From Parcubacteria group bacterium M10-OD1-1 (GTDB lineage: Bacteria; Patescibacteria; Paceibacteria; Moranbacterales; UBA2206), in NCBI GenBank assembly GCA_003056145.1, contig LSNL01000003.1:1-64000 (forward strand): 64,000 nucleotides of DNA, read 5' to 3'. Below are positions 42,028 through 50,932 of the stretch, in pieces. The notes under the pieces are model-generated. The model was not told where the DNA came from, made no database searches, and was given only the letters and a program-made list of their open reading frames with translations. Each line of letters starts with the position of its first letter. Position 1 is the stretch's first letter. The translations under genes were made by a program, and so were the position numbers.

Positions 42028-43071
42028 ATGAAAGAATCTAAAAAAGAGAAAAACATCAATGCGGTTATTGATGAAATTAAAGAAAGGTTTGGCGAGGGAG
42101 TAATTATGAAATTAGGTGACATCAAAAAAGTAGATGTTGCTTCAATTCCGACTGGATCTATCTCTTTGGATATTGCCTTAGGAATTGGTGGTATTCCTCA
42201 AGGGAGAGTAGTAGAAGTTTATGGACCAGAATCCTCTGGGAAGACTACGCTAACTCTCCATATTATTGCTAATGCTCAAAAAGCAGGAGGAGTAGCTGCT
42301 TTTATTGATGCAGAGCATGCGTTAGATCCAGAATATGCTAAAAAAATAGGAGTTAATATTGATAATCTTTTAATTTCTCAACCAGATAATGGTGAACAGG
42401 CTTTGGATATTGTAGAAACTTTAGTTAATTCAGGAGAAATAAGTGTTATCGTGATTGACTCAGTAGCCGCCTTAGTACCGAAGGCAGAGATTGAAGGAGA
42501 TATGGGGGCTCATCATATGGGAACTCAAGCTCGATTAATGTCGCAAGCTTTAAGGAAATTGACAGCTATTATTGCTAAATCTAATTGTACAGTTATTTTT
42601 ATCAATCAGATTAGAATGAAAATCGGTGTAGTCTTTGGTAATCCAGAAACAACAACTGGAGGAAATGCTCTAAAGTTTTATTCTTCGGTGCGAATTGAGG
42701 TTCGTCGTTCAGCCCAAATTAAAAAAGCTGATGATATTGTAGGCAATAGAACTAAAATTAAAATTGTTAAAAACAAAGTAGCTCCACCATTTAAAACAAC
42801 AGAATTTGATATTATGTATAATGAGGGTATTTCAGCGTCAGGAGATATTTTAGACACAGGAGTTAAATATGAGATTATCAACAAGAAAGGAAATTCTTAT
42901 TCTTTTAACGAAATAAAATTAGGCGTAGGGAGAGAAAAAGCTAAACAAACATTAAAAAGTAATTTAGAGATTATGCAAGAAATTTCTAAAAAAATCTATG
43001 TTAAATTAGATGAGATAGAAGCGGAAAAAGAAAAAGAAACAGAAACAGAAAAAGAAAAAGAGCAAAAGTAG
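42028..43071 (+). CDS. recA: Recombinase RecA
   Basis: Strand-exchange ATPase of homologous recombination and the SOS response. The 347-residue protein shows Walker A GPESSGKTT (66-74), the conserved IDAEHALDP and VFINQIRMKIGVVFGNPETTTGG loop L2, and a Lys/Glu-rich C-terminal tail. No ribosome site precedes the ATG, and no LexA box is evident. A terminator follows at 43102-43132. Confidence 0.98.
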   Translation: MKESKKEKNINAVIDEIKERFGEGVIMKLGDIKKVDVASIPTGSISLDIALGIGGIPQGRVVEVYGPESSGKTTLTLHIIANAQKAGGVAAFIDAEHALDPEYAKKIGVNIDNLLISQPDNGEQALDIVETLVNSGEISVIVIDSVAALVPKAEIEGDMGAHHMGTQARLMSQALRKLTAIIAKSNCTVIFINQIRMKIGVVFGNPETTTGGNALKFYSSVRIEVRRSAQIKKADDIVGNRTKIKIVKNKVAPPFKTTEFDIMYNEGISASGDILDTGVKYEIINKKGNSYSFNEIKLGVGREKAKQTLKSNLEIMQEISKKIYVKLDEIEAEKEKETETEKEKEQK

Positions 43072-43101
43072 TTTCTGATTAATCGGCTGTAAGATTTCTT
43101 T

Positions 43102-43132
43102 AAGGGCATAGTCATAATGGTTATGTCCTTTT
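43102..43132 (+). terminator. Terminator after recA
   Basis: AAGGGCATA (43102-43110) pairs with TATGTCCTT (43122-43130, one G-T), followed by TT. Confidence 0.7.
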
Positions 43133-43167
43133 GCTAGAGGCTAAATTCACCTTTTTCTACAAATGGC

Positions 43168-43196
43168 TTGACAGGATTTTTATTATATGCTATACT
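43168..43196 (+). promoter_or_regulatory. Promoter of the third accessory island
   Basis: TTGACA (43168-43173), 17 bases ending TGC, TATACT (43191-43196), then AACTTTAAA. Nearly the same as the promoter at 26723-26751, including GATTTT after the -35. Confidence 0.82.
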
Positions 43197-43296
43197 AAAC
43201 TTTAAACTTGAAGAAAACAGTAAAGTTCCTTTGATAAGAAAGTAGGAGTGCATTTCGCGCTAAATTCCACACAATATATAACACAGGAGGAGAGAA

Positions 43297-43791
43297 ATGA
43301 AGAAATTTACCATGATTTCAGCTATAGTTGTGATGAGTTGTTTTATTGGTCTTATGGGTTGCAGGAGATTCACTCAACCAAAGGTCAGCAAGAAAATGGA
43401 AAGGGAGATGATCTCTAGCATATACATGGCTCCACCGTTAGTGTGGGTGGGATTACCTACTTCATGGATGGGGGGAATGGGAGGAGAATACTGTAAAATA
43501 GTTGAGCTCAATGCGTTCAGCTATGAAGTAGGGAAATCTCTAAAAGAAACTAACGGGGGCAAGCTCCCTGAGATGCTGGGCGCGCAATTCGAGAACGCAT
43601 GGCCAGTAACTGCCCATGCGACTGGGATAGCGGGAGTCCAATGGCTCCCAAGAGGGGAAGGGAAGTTTAGTTATGTTGGAGGCAACAGTGGGAAACGATG
43701 GGTAAAAAAGAAGTTTAGTGGGGAGTGTCAGTTTATGCTGTATCATGATATTTATGGCAAATGGAGGCTGGTACGCAACTGGCAGAATTAG
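43297..43791 (+). CDS. Lipoprotein of unknown function
   Basis: 164 residues with a lipobox LMGC (Cys22), so probably surface-anchored. The mature part is Gly/Trp-rich and basic near the C terminus and has no domain I recognise. It has the best ribosome site of the region (AGGAGGAGAG, then ATG). G+C and codon choice differ from recA and ndk and match the other islands. Inverted repeats are fewer than in the 10225 gene: GCATGG/CCATGC (near 43598-43620) and GGGAG/CTCCC (near 43632-43650). Own promoter and terminator make it a self-contained cassette. Confidence 0.75.
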   Translation: MKKFTMISAIVVMSCFIGLMGCRRFTQPKVSKKMEREMISSIYMAPPLVWVGLPTSWMGGMGGEYCKIVELNAFSYEVGKSLKETNGGKLPEMLGAQFENAWPVTAHATGIAGVQWLPRGEGKFSYVGGNSGKRWVKKKFSGECQFMLYHDIYGKWRLVRNWQN

Positions 43792-43817
43792 GAGCGCGAC
43801 ATATTGCGCTGATTGTT

Positions 43818-43852
43818 AAAGCCTTGATCATTATTTTTGGTTAAGGTTTTTT
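43818..43852 (+). terminator. Terminator of the third island
   Basis: AAAGCCTTGATCA (43818-43830) pairs with TGGTTAAGGTTTT (43838-43850, three G-T pairs), continuing into T. A smaller AGCGC/GCGCT hairpin (43793-43810) precedes it. Confidence 0.7.
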
Positions 43853-44048
43853 ATTATGAAAATAATATAAGTTGTTTTCTAAAAGTCAGATTATGCAAGA
43901 TTTTCACTTTTTCTTTTCGCATTTTCTTGCGGGAAATTGTCGGGTCTGTTAGAATAATTGTGACGTAAGATTATCTCCTAGGGTTTGATTGTCCAATTCA
44001 TTGGAGCAATTGAAGCGGGAGTTTTTAATTAAATTAAATTTTAAAAAT

Positions 44049-44657
44049 ATGAAAAATCATCCATCAAAAGAAAGAACATTAGTAATTATAAAACCAGATG
44101 GAGTGCAAAGAACTTTGATTGGTGAAATTATTAAGAGATATGAAAGAGTAGGATTAAAATTAATAGGGATTAAAATGCTAGTAGCCCAAGAGGATTTTAT
44201 TGAAAAACATTACACTCTTGATCCACAGTGGAGAAGGGTAACTGGAGAAAAAACTATCGAAGGCTATAAAAGTAAAGGGTTAACTCCTCCTTCCGAAGAT
44301 CCTTTGGCAATTACGGAAAAGATTTTAGTTGGATTAAAAAAATATATGACTAGTGGTCCAATCATTGCTATGGTTTGGCAAGGTGCTAATGCAGTCAAAT
44401 TAATTCGTAAAATTACTGGAGGAACAGAGCCATTAACTTCTGATGTTGGTTCTATTAGAGGAGATTTTGTAGTTGATTCATATAAAATTTGCGATGAAGA
44501 TAATCGATCAGTTAGAAACTTAGTTCATGCTTCTGGCTCAGTAGAAGAAGCAGAAATGGAAATCAACCATTGGTTTAAAAAAGAAGAAATTATTGATTAT
44601 CGTTTGGTACAAGAGCAAATTCTTTATGATGTCAATTTAGACGGTATTTTAGAATAG
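44049..44657 (+). CDS. ndk: Nucleoside diphosphate kinase with an insertion
   Basis: It balances nucleoside triphosphates by phosphotransfer through a histidine. From ATG 44049 there are 202 residues; an upstream in-frame start at 43989 adds 20 unlikely residues. The N-terminal ERTLVIIKPDGVQR is canonical and the active-site histidine is in NLVHASGS (near 160). Most family members have 130-150 residues; the extra length is an insertion after the first helices (about 50-95, containing DPQWRRV and PPSEDPLA). Such longer forms occur in other lineages. It ends at a bidirectional terminator. Confidence 0.93.
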   Translation: MKNHPSKERTLVIIKPDGVQRTLIGEIIKRYERVGLKLIGIKMLVAQEDFIEKHYTLDPQWRRVTGEKTIEGYKSKGLTPPSEDPLAITEKILVGLKKYMTSGPIIAMVWQGANAVKLIRKITGGTEPLTSDVGSIRGDFVVDSYKICDEDNRSVRNLVHASGSVEEAEMEINHWFKKEEIIDYRLVQEQILYDVNLDGILE

Positions 44658-44681
44658 CTACCGTTAAAAATTCTGATCAAT

Positions 44682-44712
44682 AAAAAATCTCCTAAAATTT
44701 AGGAGATTTTTT
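44682..44712. terminator. Bidirectional terminator between ndk and rpmB
   Basis: AAAAAATCTCCTAA (44682-44695) pairs with TTAGGAGATTTTTT (44699-44712), loop AATT or shorter. A perfect stem with T-runs on both strands. Confidence 0.9.
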
Positions 44713-44716
44713 ATTT

Positions 44717-44755
44717 CTATTTAGCCACTTTCTATTTAGCCACTTTCTATTTAGC
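44717..44755 (-). repeat. 15 bp tandem repeat at the end of rpmB
   Basis: CTATTTAGCCACTTT occurs at 44717-44731 and 44732-44746, and its first nine bases again at 44747-44755. The unit is five codons, so the L28 C terminus with its TAG stop is repeated in frame twice beyond the real stop. Confidence 0.9.
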
Positions 44756-44914
44756 TAAAGTTTTTATACATTTAGTGCAAATGTTCTTTGTTTGTCCATT
44801 AATTTTTTTTGACTGAAGATTGATGCTAAATTTTCTTCTTGATTTCATTTGAGAATGGCTAACTTTATTTCCTACCTGCGAACCTCTTCCGCAAATATCA
44901 CATACTCGACTCAT
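44747..44914 (-). CDS. rpmB: 50S ribosomal protein L28
   Basis: A 55-residue L28 read on the minus strand from ATG 44912-44914. It has two CxxC pairs (C5-x-x-C8 and C46-x-x-C49) that bind zinc, plus the typical GNKVSHSQMKSRRKF and NLQ segments. It is short because the C-terminal extension of E. coli L28 is absent. It lies alone between ndk and an M50 protease. The last codons are duplicated downstream of the stop as a tandem repeat. Confidence 0.93.
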   Translation of the reverse strand: MSRVCDICGRGSQVGNKVSHSQMKSRRKFSINLQSKKINGQTKNICTKCIKTLAK

Positions 44915-45012
44915 AGTTTTTGATTTGATTTATTACAAAATATAAGGTAACATAATATTACATTTATAGCAAGTTTTTTTTACTGTAAATAAATTTTTTA
45001 AAGAAAAAAGAT

Positions 45013-45708
45013 ATGATGAATGAAATTGTTTTAGTAGTATTTTATATAATTATTTTATTATATTCAGTAATTATTCATGAAGTAGCACATGGTGTAGCTG
45101 CTTTATGGCTGGGTGATCCAACAGCTAAATATGCTGGACGGTTAACAGCCAATCCACTTAAGCATATTGATCCTTGGTTAACTATTGGGATGCCAATCCT
45201 TCTTCTTTTGATGACCAATTTTCGTTTTGCTTTTGGAGGAGCGAAACCGGTTCCCTATAATCCTTACAATTTAAAGAATCAAAAATGGGGTCCTGCTCTA
45301 GTTGGCTTAGCTGGTCCAGCCTCTAATATTTTAATTGCTGTTTTGGCCGCTATTTTAGCAAAATTTATTACTATCTCAATGACGGTTAAAGCAGATATAA
45401 TTTATAATTTTAATGATTGGGGAAAAATATCTCAGGTAATCTCAGGTTCTGTGGGTTCTATTTTTTTTGAAATTTTAGTAATTGTGATTTTTTGGAATGT
45501 TATTCTAGCTTTCTTTAATCTTATCCCGATTCCACCATTAGATGGTTCTAAACTTTTATTTTCTATTTTTCCAATTAAAATTGAAACAATGGCTATTTTA
45601 GAACAATACGGTTTTATTTTCCTTTTGTTTTTTATTATTTTCTTTTCAGCTCCCTTAGGTCAATTTCTTAATACAATGTTAAATTTATTTTTAGGTGTTA
45701 CTATCTAG
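45013..45708 (+). CDS. Site-2 protease family membrane peptidase (M50)
   Basis: 231 residues, about five membrane helices. The zinc motif HEVAH is at 22-26 inside the first helix, and the third ligand is in NLIPIPPLDG near 168-177. Family members cut substrates within the membrane; this short form lacks a PDZ domain, as in the SREBP/SpoIVFB-like group with no CBS domain. Substrate unknown. trxB follows after 26 bases. Confidence 0.9.
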   Translation: MMNEIVLVVFYIIILLYSVIIHEVAHGVAALWLGDPTAKYAGRLTANPLKHIDPWLTIGMPILLLLMTNFRFAFGGAKPVPYNPYNLKNQKWGPALVGLAGPASNILIAVLAAILAKFITISMTVKADIIYNFNDWGKISQVISGSVGSIFFEILVIVIFWNVILAFFNLIPIPPLDGSKLLFSIFPIKIETMAILEQYGFIFLLFFIIFFSAPLGQFLNTMLNLFLGVTI

Positions 45709-45734
45709 CCTAGAAATAAAATAAGCAAAATAAA

Positions 45735-46661
45735 ATGAGCAAAAAAAAATATGATTTAATAATAATTGGGGCAGGACCAGCTGGAATGATGGCTTCTATT
45801 TATGCTTCTCGTTACGGCATTAAACATTTGGTCATCGGAGGTATCCCAGGTGGTTTAGTGACTCAAACTCATAAAATTGGTAATTGGCTAGGAACAGAAA
45901 GTATTTCTGGAATGGAATTCGTGCAAAAAGCGGAACAACATGTTAAAAGTTATCAAACTGAAATATTAAATAATTTAGTAAAAAAAATTAAAAAAGATAA
46001 GTCATCAGGATTTGAAATTTTTTTAGAAAATCAAGAAAAAAAAGAAACTAAAGCTATTATTTTTGCTGTTGGAACGAAACATAGATGTTTAGAGGTGCCT
46101 GGCGAAAAGGAATTATTAGGGAAAGGTGTTTCGTATTGTGCTACTTGTGATGGATTTTTCTATAGGAATAAAACAGTAGCAGTGATCGGTGGAAGTGATA
46201 GTGCTGTTTCGGCAGCTCTTTATTTGGCAGATATAGTTCAAGAAGTTTATTTAATTTATCGAAAAGAAAAATTAAGAGCGGAGAATTTTTGGGTTGAGGC
46301 AGCGGAAAAAAATCCAAAGATTAAAATTATTTATCAAACTAAGGTTAAAAAAATAATTGGAGAGAGTAAGGTAGAATCCTTGGAATTGGATAATCAATTT
46401 GAAAATTTAACCCAAATTAAAGTAGAAGGAGTTTTTATTGAGATTGGAGCTGTACCAGCCGTTGAATTAGTTGAAGAAATAGGAGTAGAGTTAGACGACG
46501 AAGGTTATATTAAAATTAATTCTGATGGTTCAACTAACATTTCAGGTATTTGGTCAGCTGGGGATATTACAACAGGTTCTAATAAATTTAAACAGATTAT
46601 CACGGCATCAGCAGAAGGAGCCGTTGCTGCTCAAAGTGTTCAAAAATTTTTAAAGAAATAA
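45735..46661 (+). CDS. trxB: Thioredoxin reductase-like FAD/NAD(P)H oxidoreductase
   Basis: 308 residues. The FAD motif GAGPAG is at 12-17, the redox-active CATCDG near 135-140, and the NAD(P)H motif GGSDSA near 155. The length and CxxC position fit TrxB. The AxxRxK-type cofactor region reads YRKEKLRAE. No thioredoxin gene is in this window. It is probably co-transcribed with the M50 gene. Confidence 0.92.
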   Translation: MSKKKYDLIIIGAGPAGMMASIYASRYGIKHLVIGGIPGGLVTQTHKIGNWLGTESISGMEFVQKAEQHVKSYQTEILNNLVKKIKKDKSSGFEIFLENQEKKETKAIIFAVGTKHRCLEVPGEKELLGKGVSYCATCDGFFYRNKTVAVIGGSDSAVSAALYLADIVQEVYLIYRKEKLRAENFWVEAAEKNPKIKIIYQTKVKKIIGESKVESLELDNQFENLTQIKVEGVFIEIGAVPAVELVEEIGVELDDEGYIKINSDGSTNISGIWSAGDITTGSNKFKQIITASAEGAVAAQSVQKFLKK

Positions 46662-46769
46662 AGAGTAGCGATTTAAAAAATAATATATCTTTTAAAATGC
46701 AATAAAAATTTATTAATAAAAAAAGCTCATCTTAATGGAGTGTTATTTTAGATTATTTAATGCAAGCTA

Positions 46770-46798
46770 TTGACATAATTAGCTAATTCCTATATTAT
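46770..46798 (+). promoter_or_regulatory. Promoter of the rpsL run
   Basis: TTGACA (46770-46775), 17-base spacer, TATTAT (46793-46798). Leader of about 105 bases to rpsL. Confidence 0.75.
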
Positions 46799-46909
46799 TA
46801 TTTTGCTGGGTAACTGGCGTTTTTAATTTAATAAATGATAACAATTCACTAGTATTAAAACGATATTTATAATCAAGTTCGTTTTATAGTTTGTGATAAA
46901 ATTAATTTT

Positions 46910-47329
46910 GTGCCTACTATCAATCAACTAAAAAGAAATCCACGAAAAACTGGAAAGAATAAATCTAAAACCCCAGCTTTTAAATATGTATTTAATACAA
47001 TTAAAAATAAACCAATTGATACTGCTAGCCCGTTCAAGCGAGGAGTCTGCATTAAAGTCAGTACAACTACTCCCAAAAAACCTAATTCTGCTTTAAGAAA
47101 GATTGCTAGAGTGCGATTAACTAACGGTATGGAAGTTACTGCTTACATTCCAGGTGTTGGTCATAATTTACAAGAACACTCCATTGTAGTTATCAGAGGC
47201 GGGAGAGTAAAAGATTTACCAGGAGTAAGGTACCATGTAGTAAGAGGAGTGTTAGATGCAGCTGGAGTTGTTGGAAGAAAACAAGGAAAAAGTAAATACG
47301 GAGCTAAACTAGAAAAAGCAAGTAAATAA
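46910..47329 (+). CDS. rpsL: 30S ribosomal protein S12
   Basis: Decoding-centre protein. 139 residues, GTG start giving MPTINQL. It has the loop TPKKPNSALRK (streptomycin-region lysine present) and the GVRYH/KYGAK end. An insertion of about a dozen residues after SKTPAF resembles the Bacillus form. First gene of the str run. Confidence 0.97.
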   Translation: MPTINQLKRNPRKTGKNKSKTPAFKYVFNTIKNKPIDTASPFKRGVCIKVSTTTPKKPNSALRKIARVRLTNGMEVTAYIPGVGHNLQEHSIVVIRGGRVKDLPGVRYHVVRGVLDAAGVVGRKQGKSKYGAKLEKASK

Positions 47330-47426
47330 TTAATCATTGAAAAAGATTTTAATTTAAATAAGTTAATAGAAAATAATTTGTGAATCGTGCGAGATAAATT
47401 TCGCTTTTTTACAAAATAAGAATTGC

Positions 47427-47894
47427 ATGCCAAGAAGAAAAAGAATTTATAAAAAAAATACTAAACCAGACCCAAGATATGGTAATGTTTTGGTTGGTAA
47501 ATTTGTGTCCAATATAATGAAAGAAGGTAAAAGAACTGTTGCTGAAAAAATAGTTTATGATGCTTTTGAAATTATTCACGAGAGAACTAAAAAAGGAGGT
47601 TTGAATATTTTTGAACAAGCGATAAAAAATGTTTCTCCTCTAATTGAATTAAAATCTAGACGAGTAGGAGGAGCTAACTATCAAGTTCCTATTCCAGTAG
47701 CAGGAGAAAGAAGAGTTACTTTAGCTATTCGTTGGATAAAAGTAGCAGTAGTGGCTAAAAAAGGGAAAAAAATGGCTGAGAAATTAGCCGATGAATTAAT
47801 TGAAGCTTCAGAGAAAGCTGGAACAGCTATGAAAAAAAGAGAAGATGTTCATAGAATGGCAGAAGCTAATAAAGCGTTTGCGCACTTTGCTTAG
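47427..47894 (+). CDS. rpsG: 30S ribosomal protein S7
   Basis: Primary 16S-binding protein of the 30S head. 155 residues with PRRKR.YKK at the N terminus and the conserved RRVGGANYQVPIPV hairpin and HRMAEANKAFAHFA end. It follows rpsL and precedes fusA, the classic order. Confidence 0.97.
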   Translation: MPRRKRIYKKNTKPDPRYGNVLVGKFVSNIMKEGKRTVAEKIVYDAFEIIHERTKKGGLNIFEQAIKNVSPLIELKSRRVGGANYQVPIPVAGERRVTLAIRWIKVAVVAKKGKKMAEKLADELIEASEKAGTAMKKREDVHRMAEANKAFAHFA

Positions 47895-47965
47895 TTTTAA
47901 TAATAAATTTATTTATATATAATTCGTATAAATTATAAAATTATACGATTTTAGAATTTTATTTT

Positions 47966-50053
47966 ATGAGAAAATACGCTATTGAAAAATATAGAAATAT
48001 CGGTATTATTGCTCACATTGATGCTGGAAAAACAACTACAACTGAAAGAATTTTGTTTTATACTGGTATAACTCATAAAATTGGAGAAGTCCATGAAGGC
48101 GAGGCAACTATGGATTGGATGGATCAAGAAAAAGAACGAGGGATAACCATCACTTCAGCAGCTACTACTTGTTTTTGGAAAGATCATCAAATTAATATTA
48201 TTGATACTCCTGGACATGTTGATTTTACAGTAGAAGTAGAAAGATCATTACGTGTTTTGGATGGTGGAGTAGTGGTTTTTGATGGGAAAGAAGGAGTAGA
48301 GCCTCAATCAGAAACTGTTTGGCGACAAGCTGATAAATATGATGTACCGAGAATTTGTTTTATTAATAAAATAGATAAAGAAGGAGCAGATTTCTATTAT
48401 GCTTTGGGTACCATTTGGAATCGTCTTACTCCTAATGCAGTAGCCGTACAGATTCCAATTGGCGAAAGAGGTGATTTTCAAGGAGTAGTAGATTTGATTA
48501 AAATGAAAGGATATACTTTTAAAGGTAAAATGGGTGAAGAAGTAATTGAAACAGAAATACCAGCTGAATTATTAGATAAGGCAAAAGAGTGGCGAGAAAA
48601 GATGATTGAAAAAATTTCTGAAACGGACGATGCTTTGACTGAAAAGTATTTAGAAGGTCAAGAAATAACAGAAATAGAGCTAAAAACTGCTTTAAGAATA
48701 GCTGTTATTAAAAATAAACTTATTCCAGTCTTTACTGGAACAGCTTTACGAAATAAAGGAGTACAATTAGTCTTAGATGCAGTCGTGGATTATTTACCAT
48801 CTCCAACGGATGTGGCTAATATTAAAGGTGCTGATGTTAATGATTCTGAAAAAGAAGTAAAAATTAAATTTGATGATGAAGCTCCTTTTGCGGCGTTAGC
48901 TTTTAAAGTAGCAACTGATCCTTTTGTTGGGCAGCTAACTTTTTTTAGGATTTATTCTGGAACATTGAAAGCTGGCTCCTATGTTCTAAATGCAACTAAA
49001 AATAGTAAAGAGAGGATTGGAAGAATTTTGCGAATGCATTCTAATCACAGAGAAGAAGTGGATGAAATGTATACTGGGGAAATTGGAGCTTTAATAGGAA
49101 TGAAGACAACTACTACTGGAGATACTCTTTGTGATTTAGATCATCCAGTTATTTTAGAAACAATTACTTTTCCAGAACCAGTTATTTCTATTGCCGTAGA
49201 ACCAAAAACTAAAGCAGATCAAGAAAAAATGGGATTAGCTTTAAGAAAGTTAGCCGAAGAAGATCCAACTTTTAAAGTTAGGACCGATGAAGAAACTTCG
49301 CAAACAATTATTTCTGGAATGGGAGAATTACATTTGGATATTATTATTGATAGAATGAAAAGAGAGTTCAAAGTAGACGCTAGTATCGGACAACCGCAAG
49401 TAGCTTATAGAGAAACTATTAAAAGTTCTGCTCAGGCAGAGGGAAAATTTATTCGGCAATCTGGAGGACGAGGACAGTATGGTCATTGTTGGATTAAAGT
49501 TGATCCTCAAGAGCCAGGAAAAGGATTTGAATTTGTTGATGAAATTAAAGGAGGAGTTATTCCTCAAGAATATATTCAACCTATTCATAAAGGAATTAAA
49601 GACGCTATGGAAAATGGAGTTCTTTCGGGGCATCCGATGGTAGATATTAAAGCGACGGTTTATGATGGATCTTTTCATGATGTTGATTCATCTGAATCAG
49701 CATTTCGGATTGCTGGTTCTATGGCATTTAAAGAAGCAACTAGAAGAGCTAACCCAATAATTCTTGAACCAATTATGAAAGTTAGTGTCGTTACTCCAGA
49801 GCAATTTATGGGGGATGTTGTGGGTGATATTAATTCAAAGAGAGGAATTATTAAAGAAATGAATGATCGAGGAGAAGGGATGTCAATGGTGAAAGAAATT
49901 GATGCAGAAGTTCCTCTTTCTTCAATGTTTGGATATGCTACTCAACTTCGTTCTATGACTCAAGGACGAGCTAATTATTCAATGGAGTTTTCACATTATG
50001 CAGAAGTTCCAAAAAATGTTGCTGAAGAAATAGTTAGTGGGGAGAAAAAATAA
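47966..50053 (+). CDS. fusA: Elongation factor G
   Basis: Translocation GTPase. 695 residues; G1 AHIDAGKTTT (about 16-25), RGITI effector, DTPGHVDF and NKID. Domains II-V follow, with the domain IV GGVIPQEY region intact. A terminator at 50076-50110 separates it from tuf, so the str run is split here. Confidence 0.98.
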   Translation: MRKYAIEKYRNIGIIAHIDAGKTTTTERILFYTGITHKIGEVHEGEATMDWMDQEKERGITITSAATTCFWKDHQINIIDTPGHVDFTVEVERSLRVLDGGVVVFDGKEGVEPQSETVWRQADKYDVPRICFINKIDKEGADFYYALGTIWNRLTPNAVAVQIPIGERGDFQGVVDLIKMKGYTFKGKMGEEVIETEIPAELLDKAKEWREKMIEKISETDDALTEKYLEGQEITEIELKTALRIAVIKNKLIPVFTGTALRNKGVQLVLDAVVDYLPSPTDVANIKGADVNDSEKEVKIKFDDEAPFAALAFKVATDPFVGQLTFFRIYSGTLKAGSYVLNATKNSKERIGRILRMHSNHREEVDEMYTGEIGALIGMKTTTTGDTLCDLDHPVILETITFPEPVISIAVEPKTKADQEKMGLALRKLAEEDPTFKVRTDEETSQTIISGMGELHLDIIIDRMKREFKVDASIGQPQVAYRETIKSSAQAEGKFIRQSGGRGQYGHCWIKVDPQEPGKGFEFVDEIKGGVIPQEYIQPIHKGIKDAMENGVLSGHPMVDIKATVYDGSFHDVDSSESAFRIAGSMAFKEATRRANPIILEPIMKVSVVTPEQFMGDVVGDINSKRGIIKEMNDRGEGMSMVKEIDAEVPLSSMFGYATQLRSMTQGRANYSMEFSHYAEVPKNVAEEIVSGEKK

Positions 50054-50075
50054 TTTTCATTCATTCATTTTTTCT

Positions 50076-50110
50076 AAAAACTATCCTAGTAAAATAGGGT
50101 AGTTTTTTTT
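50076..50110 (+). terminator. Terminator after fusA
   Basis: AAAAACTATCCTA (50076-50088) pairs with TAGGGTAGTTTTT (50095-50107, one G-T), continuing into T. Confidence 0.85.
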
Positions 50111-50412
50111 CTGGATTTTGGTGTATTTAAAAATGGATAATAGAATAATAAAATAATAAATATTAAACTTCTCTATTGGCTGTATAGAATAAGTTTCATT
50201 ATATTTAGTTGTTCTTGTCATGTATGCTATTATTGACTGTATTTTTTTAGTTAGTAATTAATTAGAAAAGGTAATATTATTTAAGCCATTAATTTTTTTG
50301 ATGGAGTTATTAATAAAAGAGTAGATATAACAATGAGTAATTGAAATAGAATAAAAATGATTATAATAAAACCTCTAAAAATATTTTATTTTAATATACT
50401 TTTTTGAAAACA
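50111..50412. other. Gene-free A+T-rich spacer
   Basis: No credible ORF or strong hairpin. A TGTATGCTATTATTGAC stretch near 50220 hints at an extended -10, but a matching -35 is not clear. Confidence 0.5.
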
Positions 50413-50441
50413 TTGACACAAAAAGATAGATAGGGTAATAT
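50413..50441 (+). promoter_or_regulatory. Promoter before the 50480 gene
   Basis: TTGACA (50413-50418), 17-base spacer, TAATAT (50436-50441). Confidence 0.65.
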
Positions 50442-50479
50442 TTTTTTGTAGTAGTAAATAAATTATTACTCAAATAAAT

Positions 50480-50776
50480 ATGCTTAGCAAAAAATTAAAA
50501 GAAGTCTTGGGAATCTTAGGTGGGCAAGCTATTTTAGCGGAGGATAATCAGTTGTATATTTTAACGACCATTGAAAAATTTAAAAAAAATAACCATCAAA
50601 GAATTGAAAGCTTGACAAAGCAAGAATTGATTGATAAGATTAACAATGATATTGCAAGCTGGAAGGCGAAGCAAAAAGAAAAAGAAATAAAAGAAATTGA
50701 TTTATCTAATTTTGAAAAAGAAGAAAATCGAAATCAAGATATTAGACAGGAAATTAGATATGAACAATTAGATTGA
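50480..50776 (+). CDS. Small protein of unknown function
   Basis: 98 residues, highly charged, with a predicted helical or coiled-coil C-terminal half (Lys/Glu/Asp-rich) and a short N-terminal globular part (ILGGQAILAEDNQLYIL). It has its own promoter and ends with TGA. Its position between fusA and tuf, where no gene is usual, and its normal core-type composition suggest a lineage-specific gene. Function unknown. Confidence 0.6.
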   Translation: MLSKKLKEVLGILGGQAILAEDNQLYILTTIEKFKKNNHQRIESLTKQELIDKINNDIASWKAKQKEKEIKEIDLSNFEKEENRNQDIRQEIRYEQLD

Positions 50777-50932
50777 GCAGGTAGCTAAAATTAGATGAAA
50801 TTATTGAGATTTGATTTTTAGAAAATTATAAAAAAGTATATAATTTAATAATAATAAAAATTCGCAAACTCTCGTCGAATCTGGTGTTATATTCCAGAAA
50901 AAATTCGTGTGGGTTGCGATAAAAATAAATTT

